Assembly: GCA_020744425.1 (NCBI GenBank)
Contig: JAGMUV010000010.1
Location: 1,426,001 to 1,490,000, forward strand
Length of the DNA stretch: 64,000 nt
DNA from: Dactylonectria macrodidyma
Taxonomy: Eukaryota > Ascomycota > Sordariomycetes > Hypocreales > Nectriaceae
Direction of reading: 5' to 3'
Of this stretch, positions 12,124 to 24,312 are shown one piece after another. The notes beneath the pieces were generated by a model. The model was not told where the DNA came from, did not search any database, and saw only the letters and a program-made list of their open reading frames with translations. The stretch's first letter is position 1, and each line of letters starts with the position of its first letter. Position numbers and translations under genes: made by a program.

Positions 12124-14846
12124 CTAATTTCGATTCGGAAAGTCGAGAGTAGGCTCCTCGAGGAGCTCCATTATTGCCTGGTTACTATAAAACCAGTCCT
12201 CCAGCTGCGTCTCGTTTCCCATCGTCATCATTGGGTTCGCCGCCGCCCTCTGACCCTCGCTCAGCCCCGCAACTAGGAATCCGAGAGCGGCGAGGTACGT
12301 GTTCATCTCGGCGCTCGCCTGCGTCTGGCATCCGTGCGGGGTGCAGATGCGAAACTCGACATAGCGGAGGGCGACGCTGTGAAGGACTTGGAAGAGGCGG
12401 TGCATCCTGGACGCGGCGTCGGAGACGGTCAGGGCGGACTGGATGGAGGTCACGAAGGTGTGAAGGTGGGCAAGGTCGGTCTTGTTTTGGGTTTCGATCA
12501 CCTGGCAGAAGATGACGATGAAGGAGATAAATGGGGCGTAGAGGAGCGTCCTAGAATAAGGGGAAGAGTTTGGTTAGCCTTGGCATGAGGTCAGCCTTGA
12601 CGTGGCGGGAGTGACATCTAGCGTTTACCAATGATCGTAGGTTGGGAGGTAGGCCTCGGCCGACTTGCGCATGATGACGACGCAGTCTTGGTGCCTCTCG
12701 AGTGTGGCTCGTGCCGCTTTTATGCAGTCGAAACTGAAGGTCGTGATTGATCCCGTAGGCCGTGGAGCGGCTCGGTAGGCCAGGGTGAGGAGCGAGAGAC
12801 GGAGAACGTCATTAGAGACTATGAAGAAACTCATCAGGTCATCGCTGATGGCTTCCTTTGAGGAGCTGTGCCACTTGATCTATGTGATGAGAGTCAGAAA
12901 TTTACCCTCTAAGCAACGTGTCCACGTCATGTCATAACTTACGTGGGTCTCCTGTGCCATCTTCTCCAGTCCGTGTAGCTCAGTCACTAGAGTCTGGACC
13001 CGAGCCTGGCGGACATGGTCTGGTTGAGATATCGAGTCGGGGCTGTACAGCAACTCGTAGATATTCCCCTGGCACCTAGCAGTCCCGATCCGCAGGATGA
13101 AAGAGGTCCATATTCTGCTGTGGCCGGCGTCTTCCGTTGAGGGTTCGGGAACAGCGATATCCCAATCAGGCATCGTTGACGGCCGGCCTAGGCGAAGGGA
13201 GAGACTCTTATCAACGAAGTAGACACTCCAGAAGAGGAACTTCTTATAGTCGCCCTCGCTTTCTGTATCGTTCTTCATGGAGGCTACCCGGTGGTATCCC
13301 AGGGTCTGGCATAGCTCGGACGCTTTTGACGATAGCGTCCAGGACAGGGAAGGCTTCGACACCTCAATGGCATGGACCGCCTGAGGTCTAGTCAGCACCA
13401 GCGTCAAGTCAGGTCACAAGGTCGGAGTCATCAGGCTACCTACGCCGAAGAGAAGGGCGGCAATCATGTCTGAGCTCGCAGGCAGATGTAGTGGCAGATT
13501 AGAGAGGGCCGTCTCGAGGTTGACGCCACACATGCGCATGTAGGCCAAATTCTCTTCTTCCAGCTCTGGGGGGCCATGGGCAGCATAGTCCCAGAAGAGG
13601 GAGTGGAGACCGGCATTGACGGCGATGAAGTCAGCCTCGGAATGATTTTCGGAAAAGTAGACGTTGAGGCAAAGGTCTGGGAAGCGCTGCGTGGGTAGGA
13701 ACTCGTAGATCCATGCCGTCCCCCCTAGCATGCGTTGGGCTGTATGTCTTCAAGATCAGCTCCACTCAGCTGGAGTATTTCATCCCTATCTACTCACACT
13801 TGGCAGTGAGAATAAGTGCCACGGCCTTCTGGATGGGGGGTAGCACGAAACCCGATAGACGTGGGCGTTGTATGGGCCTCGTGTGTGGGAACGCCATCTC
13901 GCTCGCGGCAGTTTGCTGTTTCAAAGCGGTGGCGATATTGGAGAGAGCATCTAGAGTCTCGCGCATCTCCAAACTGGGATCTTGCGGAGAACCAGGGCGT
14001 ATTACCTTCTGCGGGAACTCGTTGGCAAACGCAGAGTGGGTGACTAATGAGAAGTCCCCTTCCACAACGGGACCAGCAGTGGACTCTGGTTGGATTACAT
14101 GACTGTAGGGGGTCAAGAGGGAAGACGGAACCTTGACAGGGGTTGCCGCATCTTTAGATTGTTGAGAGCCGCCGCTACCACCGCTGTTAGGCGGCCGATT
14201 CATCTTGAGGGCTTTGATGAGTCGGATGACTTCATTGAGCCGGCGGTCGATTTGGTCGATCTTCTGCTCGCTATAGGGCGAAGGGGGTGGTCAAGCGAGC
14301 TCTTGCACAGAAATCTTGACTCAACTGGCCCGATATACGGCCCACAATGGAGACAGAGATGTGGGGACTGAGGGAGGAACGTACAGCAGGGGAGTGAGCG
14401 GAATGCGGGTGCGGTTCTCTTTGGACCCAGTGTCTGCATGTATGCGGTCGATCTTGATATGGAGACGATGCGAACAGGAAGACTCCCTGTTGCAGTGGAT
14501 CTGAACTTAAATGAGCCTCTCAGCTCTGAATGATTACACGCTCTGTGCCCACGTGTCAATGCCGGAGACCAACCAGCCTACCGGCGTGGCAACATGGGCA
14601 AGCATAGATGGCATGGACGGGGAACATAGTTCTCGACGTACTTTACGGGCACAACAGACATCGCACTGAAGAGTATTAGCTGTGGCAGTTCAAAGGGAGG
14701 TTGGATGCCAGTTAGTAGGCATTAGGGAAGGAAAGACTGACGGCTGGACGATTTGGGGCATTGGAGTCCAGCGAAGACGAGTCGGGGCCGTCGTCATGAC
14801 CACTGGCTTCGACTTGGTTGTCGTCCATAAGGTACTTAAAGAACAT
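12124..14846 (-). CDS. Fungal-specific transcription factor with an incomplete zinc cluster
   Basis: Eight exons, complement(12124..12550, 12629..12879, 12943..13380, 13444..13739, 13798..14270, 14385..14500, 14642..14665, 14742..14846), give 709 aa. The regulatory domain is intact (HAIEVSKPSLSW, ASELCQTLGYHR, LFWSVYFVDKSLSLRLGRPS), and a coiled-coil linker EQKIDQIDRRLNEVIRLIK precedes it. The zinc cluster is split over a 24-nt exon and the next one: Cys36, 39, 46 and 52 are correctly spaced, but positions five and six are Arg55 (CGT) and Arg62 (CGC). If the sequence is right, the second metal site is lost, so the protein may bind DNA poorly or act only as a partner. The start at 14846 has A at -3; 14828 is an in-frame alternative. 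The first intron has a TACTAAC branch site. The N-terminal exon calls are less certain than the rest. Confidence 0.8.
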
Positions 14847-17050
14847 GGTAGTGCAACAGGAAGCGAGAGGAGCGAGGCACGGGGAATGGCACCGCTCGAA
14901 TGGCAAAGGGGGAGAGGTGAGTCCCTGAGGATGAGGAGAGGCGGGTACTTGGGCCTTATGCTGGCACGGCAAGGGGTTATCTCAGACAATTTACGTCGTC
15001 ATTTGATCGGTGAGGGTGTGTTGCTGATTAAGCCAGGTACAGCTTTCGGGGCCCGCGCACCCCGGATTTATCCTGGAGGGGCGAATTGTAGTGGCTAAAC
15101 ATATCAGTAGTAGCAATCAGAGTCCAGCTGTGCCAGTTTCTTGTTTCCAGGCGCAGTACCAGGGGTGTTTTAATATCTATGCAAAGTCAAAAAGAAAACA
15201 AAATTAACAAGAAGGAAATCAACTGAAAGATCAGGGTCTAATTTAATCCTAGAAACTCGCTATTTTCACCATGCCCACGCTTGAAACAATATTGGTGTTC
15301 TTTTCCAAAGATTCAATGGCGCTTGGTCAGCGATAAGAGCTTTTCTCACTCATGAGGGGCTGGAGCCAATTCGATCAGGCCTTGATGTCTACACCATTCC
15401 TTCAGTTCTCAAGAGCCAATTCAATGCGAGCTCAATAGCGGCGCGATCCCTGCCTCCCCACAACCTAGAACCGACGTGCTGGGTGCTTGGTAACGTTACT
15501 TACAAGCGTGACATGGCAACGACCAGCATCATTCCCCTCCGATCACGCGGACGACATTAAGTAACTCTAATGCTGTCATATAGTTGACATCCCATATCTC
15601 AACAAGCTCTCTAATAAATCGGTATTGATCATCTTACGTCGAGTCGCAATAGCACATGCGATCCTGGTTCGTTGCGTGGGGGGTGGGGAGGGAGGTTGTC
15701 CTAATGCAAGACGGGGTGATAGTGTACGAGGCCGCTCTCTGACACTCGTGCCTGATACGAATTGAAACAACACAGGGTGCTTTGAGTGTGCTGCACCATA
15801 CATAGTCCGTCATGGAACTAGTATCATGCGAGGAACCCCAACATTATGGCTGAGCTGAATATGCAGTACATAACGAAAGGTCTCCACGCGGAAGTCTGAT
15901 ACCATCCCCCAAGCCAATGATAACGCTCTTATTTCCAAAATCAGGCGCGCAGTGAACAGGAATCGTGGAGATAGGCCTTCAATCCAAGGCTAGCCGAATT
16001 CAATCTCCACCTAGTAAAGTCTATGTCTCCACCTCCGCTACTGAGTTCCCTCGGGGTACTCGGCCGAACAGTCCGCAAGGCACTAACCCGGCTCCCCACC
16101 TATCTCCGATTGATATCTTCCCGTTCCTATTAGGAGATATAGCTGTCCCACATTTCCGTTATAAAATGTGCCCATGTTCGCTCCTCGCACGCGACAGCCA
16201 GAGCCCGATTTCACATCGAGCTAAGCTCAGAGACCAGGACACTTCCGGTATACGTGACCAGCTCAGCGGGCTGAACTACGCTGGACGCTTAGCAAGGAAT
16301 TAATTAGCTTATAGATCTGTAGGTCTATAGGTCTGTAAGTCTGTAATAAATGCCGGGAATGGAATAGGACTCATGAGACAGGCGAAAGAGTTCTGCTATC
16401 CCATGCTTACTTGATCAGCTCTGGCTCCCCTTATTGCGAGTGTCAACTCACTGGTGACCTGCTTGCGACAACTATGGCATCTAGCTCCGCGACTTGGCCG
16501 ATCCACCATTGCTGGAGTCGATCTAGTCTACCACCCAATAGTCGAATTCCCCTACGATGCCGTTATTGTAGACGATCCTATGTATTGCTATCCATTCCAT
16601 CTAGGCAAGCGAGTTGCTGGTTGTAAACAACTCGTCCTCATATAAGCCTTTCACATCTAGAATGTAACTCATAGATGAACACCATCCGGTACACATTGGA
16701 GGGTGTCTTGGCCACGACCTCTCCAGGTTGAGCATGGACAGGTCTGAATCAACAAGGAGGCCGTCATAATTGTCAACTCTCCGCAATAGAAAGCGAATAA
16801 TTCTTATCCAAGATGTTGGCAGTGGCACGATCTGTGACCTTCTGGACGATGCCATCTTCAACCTCACTATCTAGCCCATTATCCCCATACGACACAGGCG
16901 GGCATCATCACATCGATGTCGAGAGATAACGGTGTCGCCATTTTGCCGTCTGGATACGTCGTGACAAAGGTGCCTGCTAAAGTGAGAAACACAAGAGGGT
17001 TGAGGACAAACCTACCGGAATCGACAAAAGTCGCAAACCACGAGCCGCAG
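14847..17050. other. Intergenic, no gene recognised
   Basis: These 2.2 kb hold only short, unsupported frames. A small run of GTCTGTAG-like words lies near 16315-16345. I see no domain, RNA gene or terminal repeat. Confidence 0.5.
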
Positions 17051-17690
17051 AGGAGCGACTTCAGACAAGCAACTCGAATGGCCTCCAGAAAACCTGCAAG
17101 GCCATGTAAGTCCTTTTCCCCGATCCCAAGTCTTCCAAAGAAGGAGTCAAATCGTTGGATGGGTAGAAGTCGGAAAGCTGACCGGGGGCGAGGAGGCTCG
17201 AAGCAGCACGTGGTCTGGTGTCGGAAATAAGAGGGAAGAACAGGCGAAGCGATGAGCGAACAAACGAGCTTCGCAGACAGCAACCTATCTGACCTCGAGA
17301 AAAACCTCCAAGGCCAAGCAGATCCCTTCCCCGGGCCCCAGGTCTTCCAGCGAAGGATAAACTCGTTTGATGGGTAGAAACCGGATAGCTGACCCAGAGC
17401 GCGAAGCTCGCAAGAAAACGCGGGTTGATGTGACGAGACAAAGCACCAGCACCACGCAGCAAAAGGAGCCAAATGTCGCAGACAGGCAATCTATCCGACC
17501 CCGAGAAAAACCTCCAAGGCCGAGCAGGTCCCTTCTCCTGACCCCAGGTCTTCCAAAGAAGGATTATCGACTCGTTCAGTGGGTAGAAACCGGACAGCTG
17601 GTAAATTCCAGCTTGCTCAGCCACGCACGCCCAAGCCACAGTCTGCAACGCCACGAGCTCGGTGGTTCCCAGTCAGACTTTGGACAATGC
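17051..17690 (+). repeat. Three diverged tandem repeats of about 210 bp with a conserved reading frame
   Basis: Three units start near 17051, 17266 and 17469. Each carries the same order of blocks: a stretch like AAAACCTCCAAGGCC, then CCCAGGTCTTCCAAAGAAGGA, then TGGGTAGAAACCGGA. The plus-strand translation is similar in the three units (ENLQG, then PFP, then QVFQRR), and the middle one has an open 41-codon frame from 17252. The long minus-strand frames over this stretch merely follow the repeat. The origin is unknown: amplified gene piece or satellite. Confidence 0.75.
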
Positions 17691-18376
17691 TACGTCAAAT
17701 AACATCAACATCAGGAACAAAGAGTTTGTAACGAAATCTTCACCTTCCTTACCACTAGAAAAAGGGTCATCCACTCACGGGAATTAGTAGATGGATTCCC
17801 AAACACTCGCAAGTCGGACAGTTTAAACACAATGGCGAGTGATACCTGACCCCACCTTAAAAGCGACAATATTGATCGATGTGCAAGGTGGCAGCAAAAA
17901 CGCTGCGTCCTATCCAAATGTTTCTCTTTTTTAAGTCTTGACAACTGTTGCCTACCAGATGAAACTCACACACTCAACACGCCTTAGCTTAAAGAAGGCC
18001 AAACCCTGGGACTGTCTTGCCTTTCCCCGACACATCAGAGAACTCTTTTTGAGTTGCAGGACCAGCGCCTTCGAAACTTACCCTACAGCCATCTACCCAT
18101 CCCAGAGCCATTACGCAACGAATCGCAGGCGTGTGGTCTGTTCTTGTCATGTGAGGCCAGGGTTTGACCATGCTGATAATAGCGAACTATTTTCAATAGG
18201 TTTTCAACCCCTCTATAGCCGCTACTATTAATTATGTTCAGCCGATAATTGAATCATCTAATGTATAGACACAACTGACCTGGTATATAACTATGGCACA
18301 TCTTTAACTATAGCGATATATTGATACTGTAGCAACGAAGAATGAATGCGCTGAAGCCTTTAAGAAAGGCCGAGTT
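17691..18376. other. Intergenic, nothing recognised
   Basis: About 0.7 kb between the tandem repeat and the carboxypeptidase 3' end. It becomes AT-rich after 18180. No gene or repeat structure is seen. Confidence 0.5.
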
Positions 18377-20101
18377 TCATGAAGATGAGATAGGCTTTCG
18401 TGACATAGTCGAGATGAAAGCAGCCAGCGCCGCTTCAGGCTGATATGCCGGAACTTCGTGGCCAGCCTCGTAGACTCGAAGCCAGCTCAAGTTTCCAGAG
18501 GTCTTAAATTCGCCATATTCCTTTCCATTAACTGTATATGGCTTGAGAGGGGCTGAGACGAATGATTCTTTAGCAATGGAGTTCAGTGCTCTGTAATTAC
18601 CCATCCAATTGCAAATCCAATCTAGATGTTGTCAGACGAGGTTCAAAGTTTCAGAGGACAAGAGTTAGATTGACGTACCAGCGTCGCCAGCCCAGATCAG
18701 GACGGTGATATTGGAATCAATAACTTGTGATAACGTGTGTAGAAATGATCTCCCCCCTGTAATGATTCTGGTTAACTGTAATCCTGCATACGAGTGTTTC
18801 CTTTCAAGACGTACGATCACCGCTTGATATGAACTTGTTATACGGCGCACTTGGACATTCTCCGTAGGTTGACTGAGCGCCGATCGCCTTCATCACAGCT
18901 GATGTCTGAAGATATGTGGCGTATGTTCCGGGTGGAAACGCGTCATCACTAGAGCTCCGAATGTCGTATACATCAAAGTCTGCTGACTGCTCCAGTGGGT
19001 TTTCAATGACCGAGTTACAGACGTCGTCGGCGTTGCCACATGCATCGTCGCCGCCCGTGAGACCTGGGCATTTAGCAAATGCCGGCACACACTTCTGCTG
19101 GTAGGTGGATAGATATGTGCTGTACTGCTTTGGGGTGATGAGCTTCCGGTAAGTGTTGTTGGCGGCGTAGTCGATGTAGTCCTTGTATTGGTTGGCTGAG
19201 CATCCATGTTAGCACTGTATCCGCATTGCGAAAGGTAAAGTGTTTCACGTATCTGCGGAAAGGACTTACCGGGATCAATCCATCCATTATTGATGCCAAG
19301 GGCAACGAGGTTGACCTTTTCGCCTTTGACCTTTCCGGCATCAATGGCGGCATTCTGTTGCTCAAAATAGAAGGCAAACTCGGGTCCGTAATGGCCACCA
19401 TACGACTCGGTGAAGAGACCAAAATCTCGGTTCTCGTATTCAGGGAACTGAGCGTAAAATGCTTGAAGGAGATTCCAGACCCTGGGGGCCGCTGCGAGGG
19501 TTGAGACGGCATCGTCAGTACCATAACTGAACCCAGTACCAATCGGTTGATCAACATAAAGCTTCAGAGATTAGCTTAGTATGCTTCTCAGAGGATACTA
19601 TATACTATACCATGTTGGCAAAGGTGTTCCATGAATAAGGGTTCAAGGTAGGCTTCGACCCTCCGTTATTGAAAGTACATGGCCCGTTTTCCTGAAACAG
19701 GCCGATCATGGAGCTGCATCCAGGTCCACCATTGAGCCACAGGGCTAGTGGAGCCATCTTCGCGTTCTTACGGGACTCGAAGAACCAAAAGAACATGTTC
19801 ATGTTGGTTCCTTCGTTGTTACAACACCTGTCAGTAATGTGACGTGGGGTTATAAAAATCTCAACGGGTACTCACCGACTGAGAAGTAACCCGAGTGCTG
19901 GTTCACACCGGGTGTCGTCTCGCATATGCCGGAGTTGGACACAATCTTGGTCTTGGACCCAGTGGCAGCATGCTCGAATACCTTGTACTTGATGCCGTTG
20001 CTATCAAGAGTGTACCTCTTGTCTAAGGTAGCCGCAGGTGTAGACTCACCATGCCCGATAAGGGTAAGTGCGGTAAGGATATTCAGCAAAACTGCCCTCA
20101 T
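18377..20101 (-). CDS. Secreted serine carboxypeptidase (peptidase family S10)
   Basis: Six exons, complement(18377..18621, 18679..18756, 18815..19195, 19270..19561, 19611..19810, 19876..20101), give 473 aa. The N-terminus [18 protein letters not shown] is a signal peptide, followed by a Lys-Arg pair (LDKR) that could be a Kex2-type site. The S10 landmarks are complete: [21 protein letters not shown], the nucleophile in ESYGGHYG (Ser195), the catalytic Asp in AGDADWICNW (Asp393, its codon split by an intron) and the His in [12 protein letters not shown] (His447). Known role: removal of C-terminal residues from peptides at acidic pH, outside the cell or in the vacuole. A minus-strand TATATA box at 20201-20207 lies about 100 bp upstream of the start. 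No lesion is seen. For the fourth intron GTACGT was preferred over a nearby GTGATC donor. Confidence 0.93.
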
Positions 20102-21969
20102 TTTGGATCGCAGAATCAAGGGAACTGCTACAAGTACGGAGTAATGTCGATTAATATGAGAGAAGAATGCATGCCAAGACGGGAGGATCAGGCCACAGGT
20201 TATATATGTTGACCAGCTTGGTAGACACATGGACCAGATTTAAGATCACCATCGAGAATACTGATCTCGTATGACTCTCGAGTCCGCCTCGTCGTAAAAG
20301 GCCAATCGATAACCCATAACACCTTCCTAATTAAAGTCGGAGTTCTTTTGCAGTTGCAAAGGTTCCTCATGGAGCCGGCTCTCTCTCGACCAATCTCGAA
20401 ATTGGGGTAGGGTGGGGCGTTCGCTGAAACATCCCTCGAAGATCCTGGGGTCATGCTGGCCATGCCAGTCGTTGAAACGAATACAGCACCTTGGTATAAT
20501 GCTGACTATATGATCAGATATATGAGTCAGTTCTAGAAAATACTATTGCCTTCAATATTCAATATTAAACAGGTCAACCGTGGAGTCTAGGGATAGCCTC
20601 TAAATCCTCCGCCGCGGCCGAAGCTCACAGTACCTTGTGGCATCGCTAAATATTGGATCGGCGGCAAGCATGATACTCCTTGTTCTTAAGTGGGCGAAGC
20701 CAGCACCTATGACCAGTATTCTTCTTCTTATCATCATTGCCTTAAAAACCCGGCTAGATTATTGACAGAATTAGAGAAGCTCATCCAGTCAACTGTTGAA
20801 CCCTGACCTTCCAAAATAAGCTCCCTGCCCGAGGTATAAATCGTGGGGCCACGGCATTTTTGAGCCGTAGCCTGGTGATGTGCGCCCCAGTTCTCGTATT
20901 CTAGTGGGCTTCGGGACTCAAGGCTCATCCCTGCCCCCTGCCCGCCTCTTTGCCGAATATCCGACAGCACCACCTTCAATTGATGGACGAGCTTATCACG
21001 AGTCTATCTTCGAATGTCTAAGATCTCATCAGTTACAACCTTCTTAGAAAGTGTTCTTTTGGCTTTGAAGGTGAAAGTCGGATTTGGAACCGACCAAGCT
21101 GCGTCGCTTACTCCTATCAAATGCATGTCTTCCTCTCGTAAAGACTAACGCTAGCGGGATTCCCGTCGGAATATGATGCTAGAATGTCGTGTTAAGTCTT
21201 GGTGACATCCTCACCCTCAGTATTCCTCTTGAAGGTCAGCTCAAATTACAAACTAGCAAGTCTATATATACATACATTTGTGGCATGCCTTAACACAGGG
21301 GCGCATTAGATTGATCTAGACCTAAGTTTTCATATATGCCATCAACCCACACGCAAAGCCAAGTCTTATATAGCTTGTTCCGTCTTTGGGAGACCTTTGG
21401 GCTGGGCCATCTCTAATAATGAAGACGGTGCGACTCTTGGTGCTGATAAGCAGACTTGGGAGAAGCACTTATTTTGGGTACCTGACAATGTCGCAGAACG
21501 GACACCTTGAACCAAATAATATCAAGGAAGATGGAAAGTTAGACGATATGTGGGAGGCCTTCCAGTTGAGCAAAGAGGGTAAAGTCTCAACTGAGAAGAT
21601 CGTGCTTAAGGTCACTTGGTATTTATTGAGAAGGAACTTTAAAGCAGCTATTGTTGTAACTACATTACCTGAGACTCGTCAAGACTTCATGCTTAATATC
21701 CATTTCTCTGCTACATCTACCTGGATGTAGGAAGGAAGCATGGCAGCAAAATAACATAGTGGGGGAAACACAATATGGGCATTTTGAGGCCTATGCCATA
21801 CAACACGGTATTTTGCATATAGTGGCACATTTGCGCGGTGGCTTCTATTGCTTTTGCTATAGAAAGTGTCTTAACCAGTACCCTTACATCCCAAATCAAT
21901 GCCAGATGCCCGACTAATGGCATTCCCTACACAACTCTTCTGAAAGACACCAGTGCGAAATCTAGCGGT
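20102..21969. other. Intergenic, nothing recognised
   Basis: About 1.9 kb between the carboxypeptidase promoter and the 3' end of the subtilase pseudogene. The longest frame, 21386-21730 on plus, has no recognised motif or coding signature. No repeat is seen. Confidence 0.5.
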
Positions 21970-24312
21970 CTACTCGCGTCCGTGGTCTCCAAGACCGTAA
22001 TCAAAGCTCCACGTGTCAGGTAGCGGTGCGCAACCCTTGAGCTCGTCCTTGAGCGACTCGCCATTGTCGGAACTTGCCCAACCGTGGCCCCAGACCCAAT
22101 ACTCGTTAAAAAATACCTTGTAGGCACTGTCACAGCCGGCCTGCTTACCATTCACGGCAGCTGCGCGTAGTGAACCGGGGGAAACGCGATATGTAGAGCC
22201 ACCAACGTTTGTCACACCTCCGCCATTGTAGTTCGCTGGGATGGCGCTGGAGGGGTTGCCACAGCCGTCTACAGCCATCATGAGGTACTTGGCGCAGTCC
22301 TCTCCGTACTGTTTGATGTTCGTAACTGGTTCAAGGTCCATAGATAGGGTAACCTTGTTGGGTGTGCCCTCGTTTTATGTGCGTGAGATGGAGATAGAAT
22401 CATGTTGTAAACCATCCTGTACTTCTGCACCGAGGCAGACGTCGTTCTCAGCAAGGCTCTTTACGTCGCCGCGTTTAACGTAAATATCGCCCTCAAGGCT
22501 GTTGCAGTGGACATTTTCACTAGGATTGTTTTCCTCAGTGACGCCGTTCCAGATCACGCGGATGCCCGGTATTCGCTCCCAGCCTCCCTTTTCAGATTGG
22601 AGGTAGGCCTTAAGGTTCCTGACAAGGCTACCGTCGCTGGTATCGAACGGCACCGCTTCATACGAGAGAAGATTGGCGATCTCGCTAGCGACCAACGGCG
22701 CGGCTGAATAAGTCATGGTCAGCGAGCAACTATGCCAAAGTAGGACAACCGCAAGAACATACCAAAGGATGTACCATCCATCTCCATAGCGCTATCTTTG
22801 TCCTTTGGTAAGCAACGAACGTCTTCACCCAGGGCGTGAATAGTCACGTGAGGGCCAGCCTGAGAGAATCCAGACCGTTCGCCTTCGGAATTGACAAAAC
22901 CAACAACAATGAGGGGGAGGTCGGGCCCCTCGAGTAGTGCTGGATACTCGTCCACCTCCGCACTGTTGGAATTGCTTTCGATGTTGCCAGCGTTGCAAAC
23001 AAAAGGGACATCTCTGGCGAAGAGGTTCTCCAGTTTCCCCCTGACGTCCCTTATCAGCTCATCCTCCCACTCCTGGCCCATACCGAGAGACATGGTAACA
23101 ACACTATTCTTGCGTCGTTCGGGATTTTCGTCGAGGTCTTGTATTATCAGATCTAGTGCATCCTCGAATTCCGCGGAATCAATGTGGTCAAGCTTGACTA
23201 CGACATGAGTAGCCTTCTTAGAAGCGCCAAATTGGGTTCCGAGTGCTTTCCCTGCGGTGCAGGTGCTATGGAAGGGTAGGTCTTCCTCCTCGCCATCATC
23301 GACATCATCGTCATCATCCGTTGAAGGTTCCTTGTGGTTTTAGATCGCCTCTGGGGTCAGGAGGTGCTTTGAGGCAATATTTGGAAACTCCTGATTTCAT
23401 TACTTGACTGATTGAGTGGCTTGAGGGACTGACCTGCGTTGCTTCAAGCCTTGTAGGCTACGCCTGTCTCGATATGGTATACTTAGCTTGTTTCTCCCTC
23501 ATGGCTTTCGTATACATAGTTCTTGAGGTCCTTCAAGACTGGGATTGTACTAGAAGTGAAAGCTGATTAGCATTGTATGGCAATGCTGTCAACTCCACGT
23601 ACCTGGGCTGGCCAATGGCGACTAACTCAGGAACGGCGTTCTTTTGCGTCTCGTACGTCATATCTCGCCTTTTCAAGCGGCTCGATAGCTTTGGAGAAGT
23701 TGATAGTTTTGAAAGTCCTTGAGCCATGCGACCTCGCCTACCTCTATGAACTCGACACACGGCTTTAACGCCATCGATCCCCTCGACCTGCCTCACCTGG
23801 TCAATAGTCAAGACGGCCACCCAGCTCTGAATCATGTCATTCATGCGCCTTGGTTCCCTAACCTCGTCGTTAAGAAGGGCATCGAGGGATGCGCCAATTG
23901 CCTTGCACTGATCCTGGTTGTTGCGATCCACGGGGTAGATTGTGTATCTGCCTTCTGCAGGAAGGTCCTTTTGCCGCCGCTTTTTTTCTTGCTGCGCAGG
24001 AACCTCAAGCTTGACAACGCGAACAATGCCGTCATAGCTCTCTAGCTTGGTCACTTCGCTTGGCGAGGCCTCAACTGTCCAAGACATCAACTGCTCACCG
24101 ACTTCTGCCGAAGGGTAGAGGTCGTGATTTTGGACAGTTGACTTGATGAAGCCGGCGGTTGCAGAGATATCGGTGCCTTCTTTGGGAAACACGGTGTAGA
24201 GGCCTTTGCCAAATTCGGGGATTCTTTCAGATGGAAGATTCATGTTAGCGGTAGTTGACAATGGGACGAAGACCAATAGAAGCCAGGGTAGAAAGAACAT
24301 GTGGAAATTCAT
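21970..24312 (-). pseudogene. Subtilisin-like protease (peptidase family S8) pseudogene
   Basis: The 5' exon (24312..23603) is intact: a signal peptide, then two propeptide-like repeats (GLYTVFPKEG and GRYTIYPVDR). Splicing at 23602/23550 leads into PVLKDLKNYVYESH, and a second intron (22762..22704) correctly joins DGTSF to AAPLVA, the catalytic-serine motif. Four in-frame stops lie between coding-like segments: TAA at 23485-23483, TGA at 23446-23444, TAA at 23342-23340 and TAA at 22377-22375. Each can arise from CAA or CGA by one C-to-T change. The Asp region reads YHIETG, with Glu where Asp is expected, and the His region reads HSTCTAGKA. A C-terminal domain continues to 21970. The parent would have been a secreted endopeptidase. 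As it stands it cannot make the full protease; a truncated propeptide product is possible. Confidence 0.8.

Noticed and set aside
16879..17654. Two minus-strand frames of about 197 codons
   Set aside because: They follow the diverged tandem repeat, and their repeated peptide blocks simply mirror it. No start context or motif supports them.
21386..21730. 114-codon plus-strand frame
   Set aside because: No motif, signal peptide or splice continuation; composition is like the surrounding intergenic DNA.
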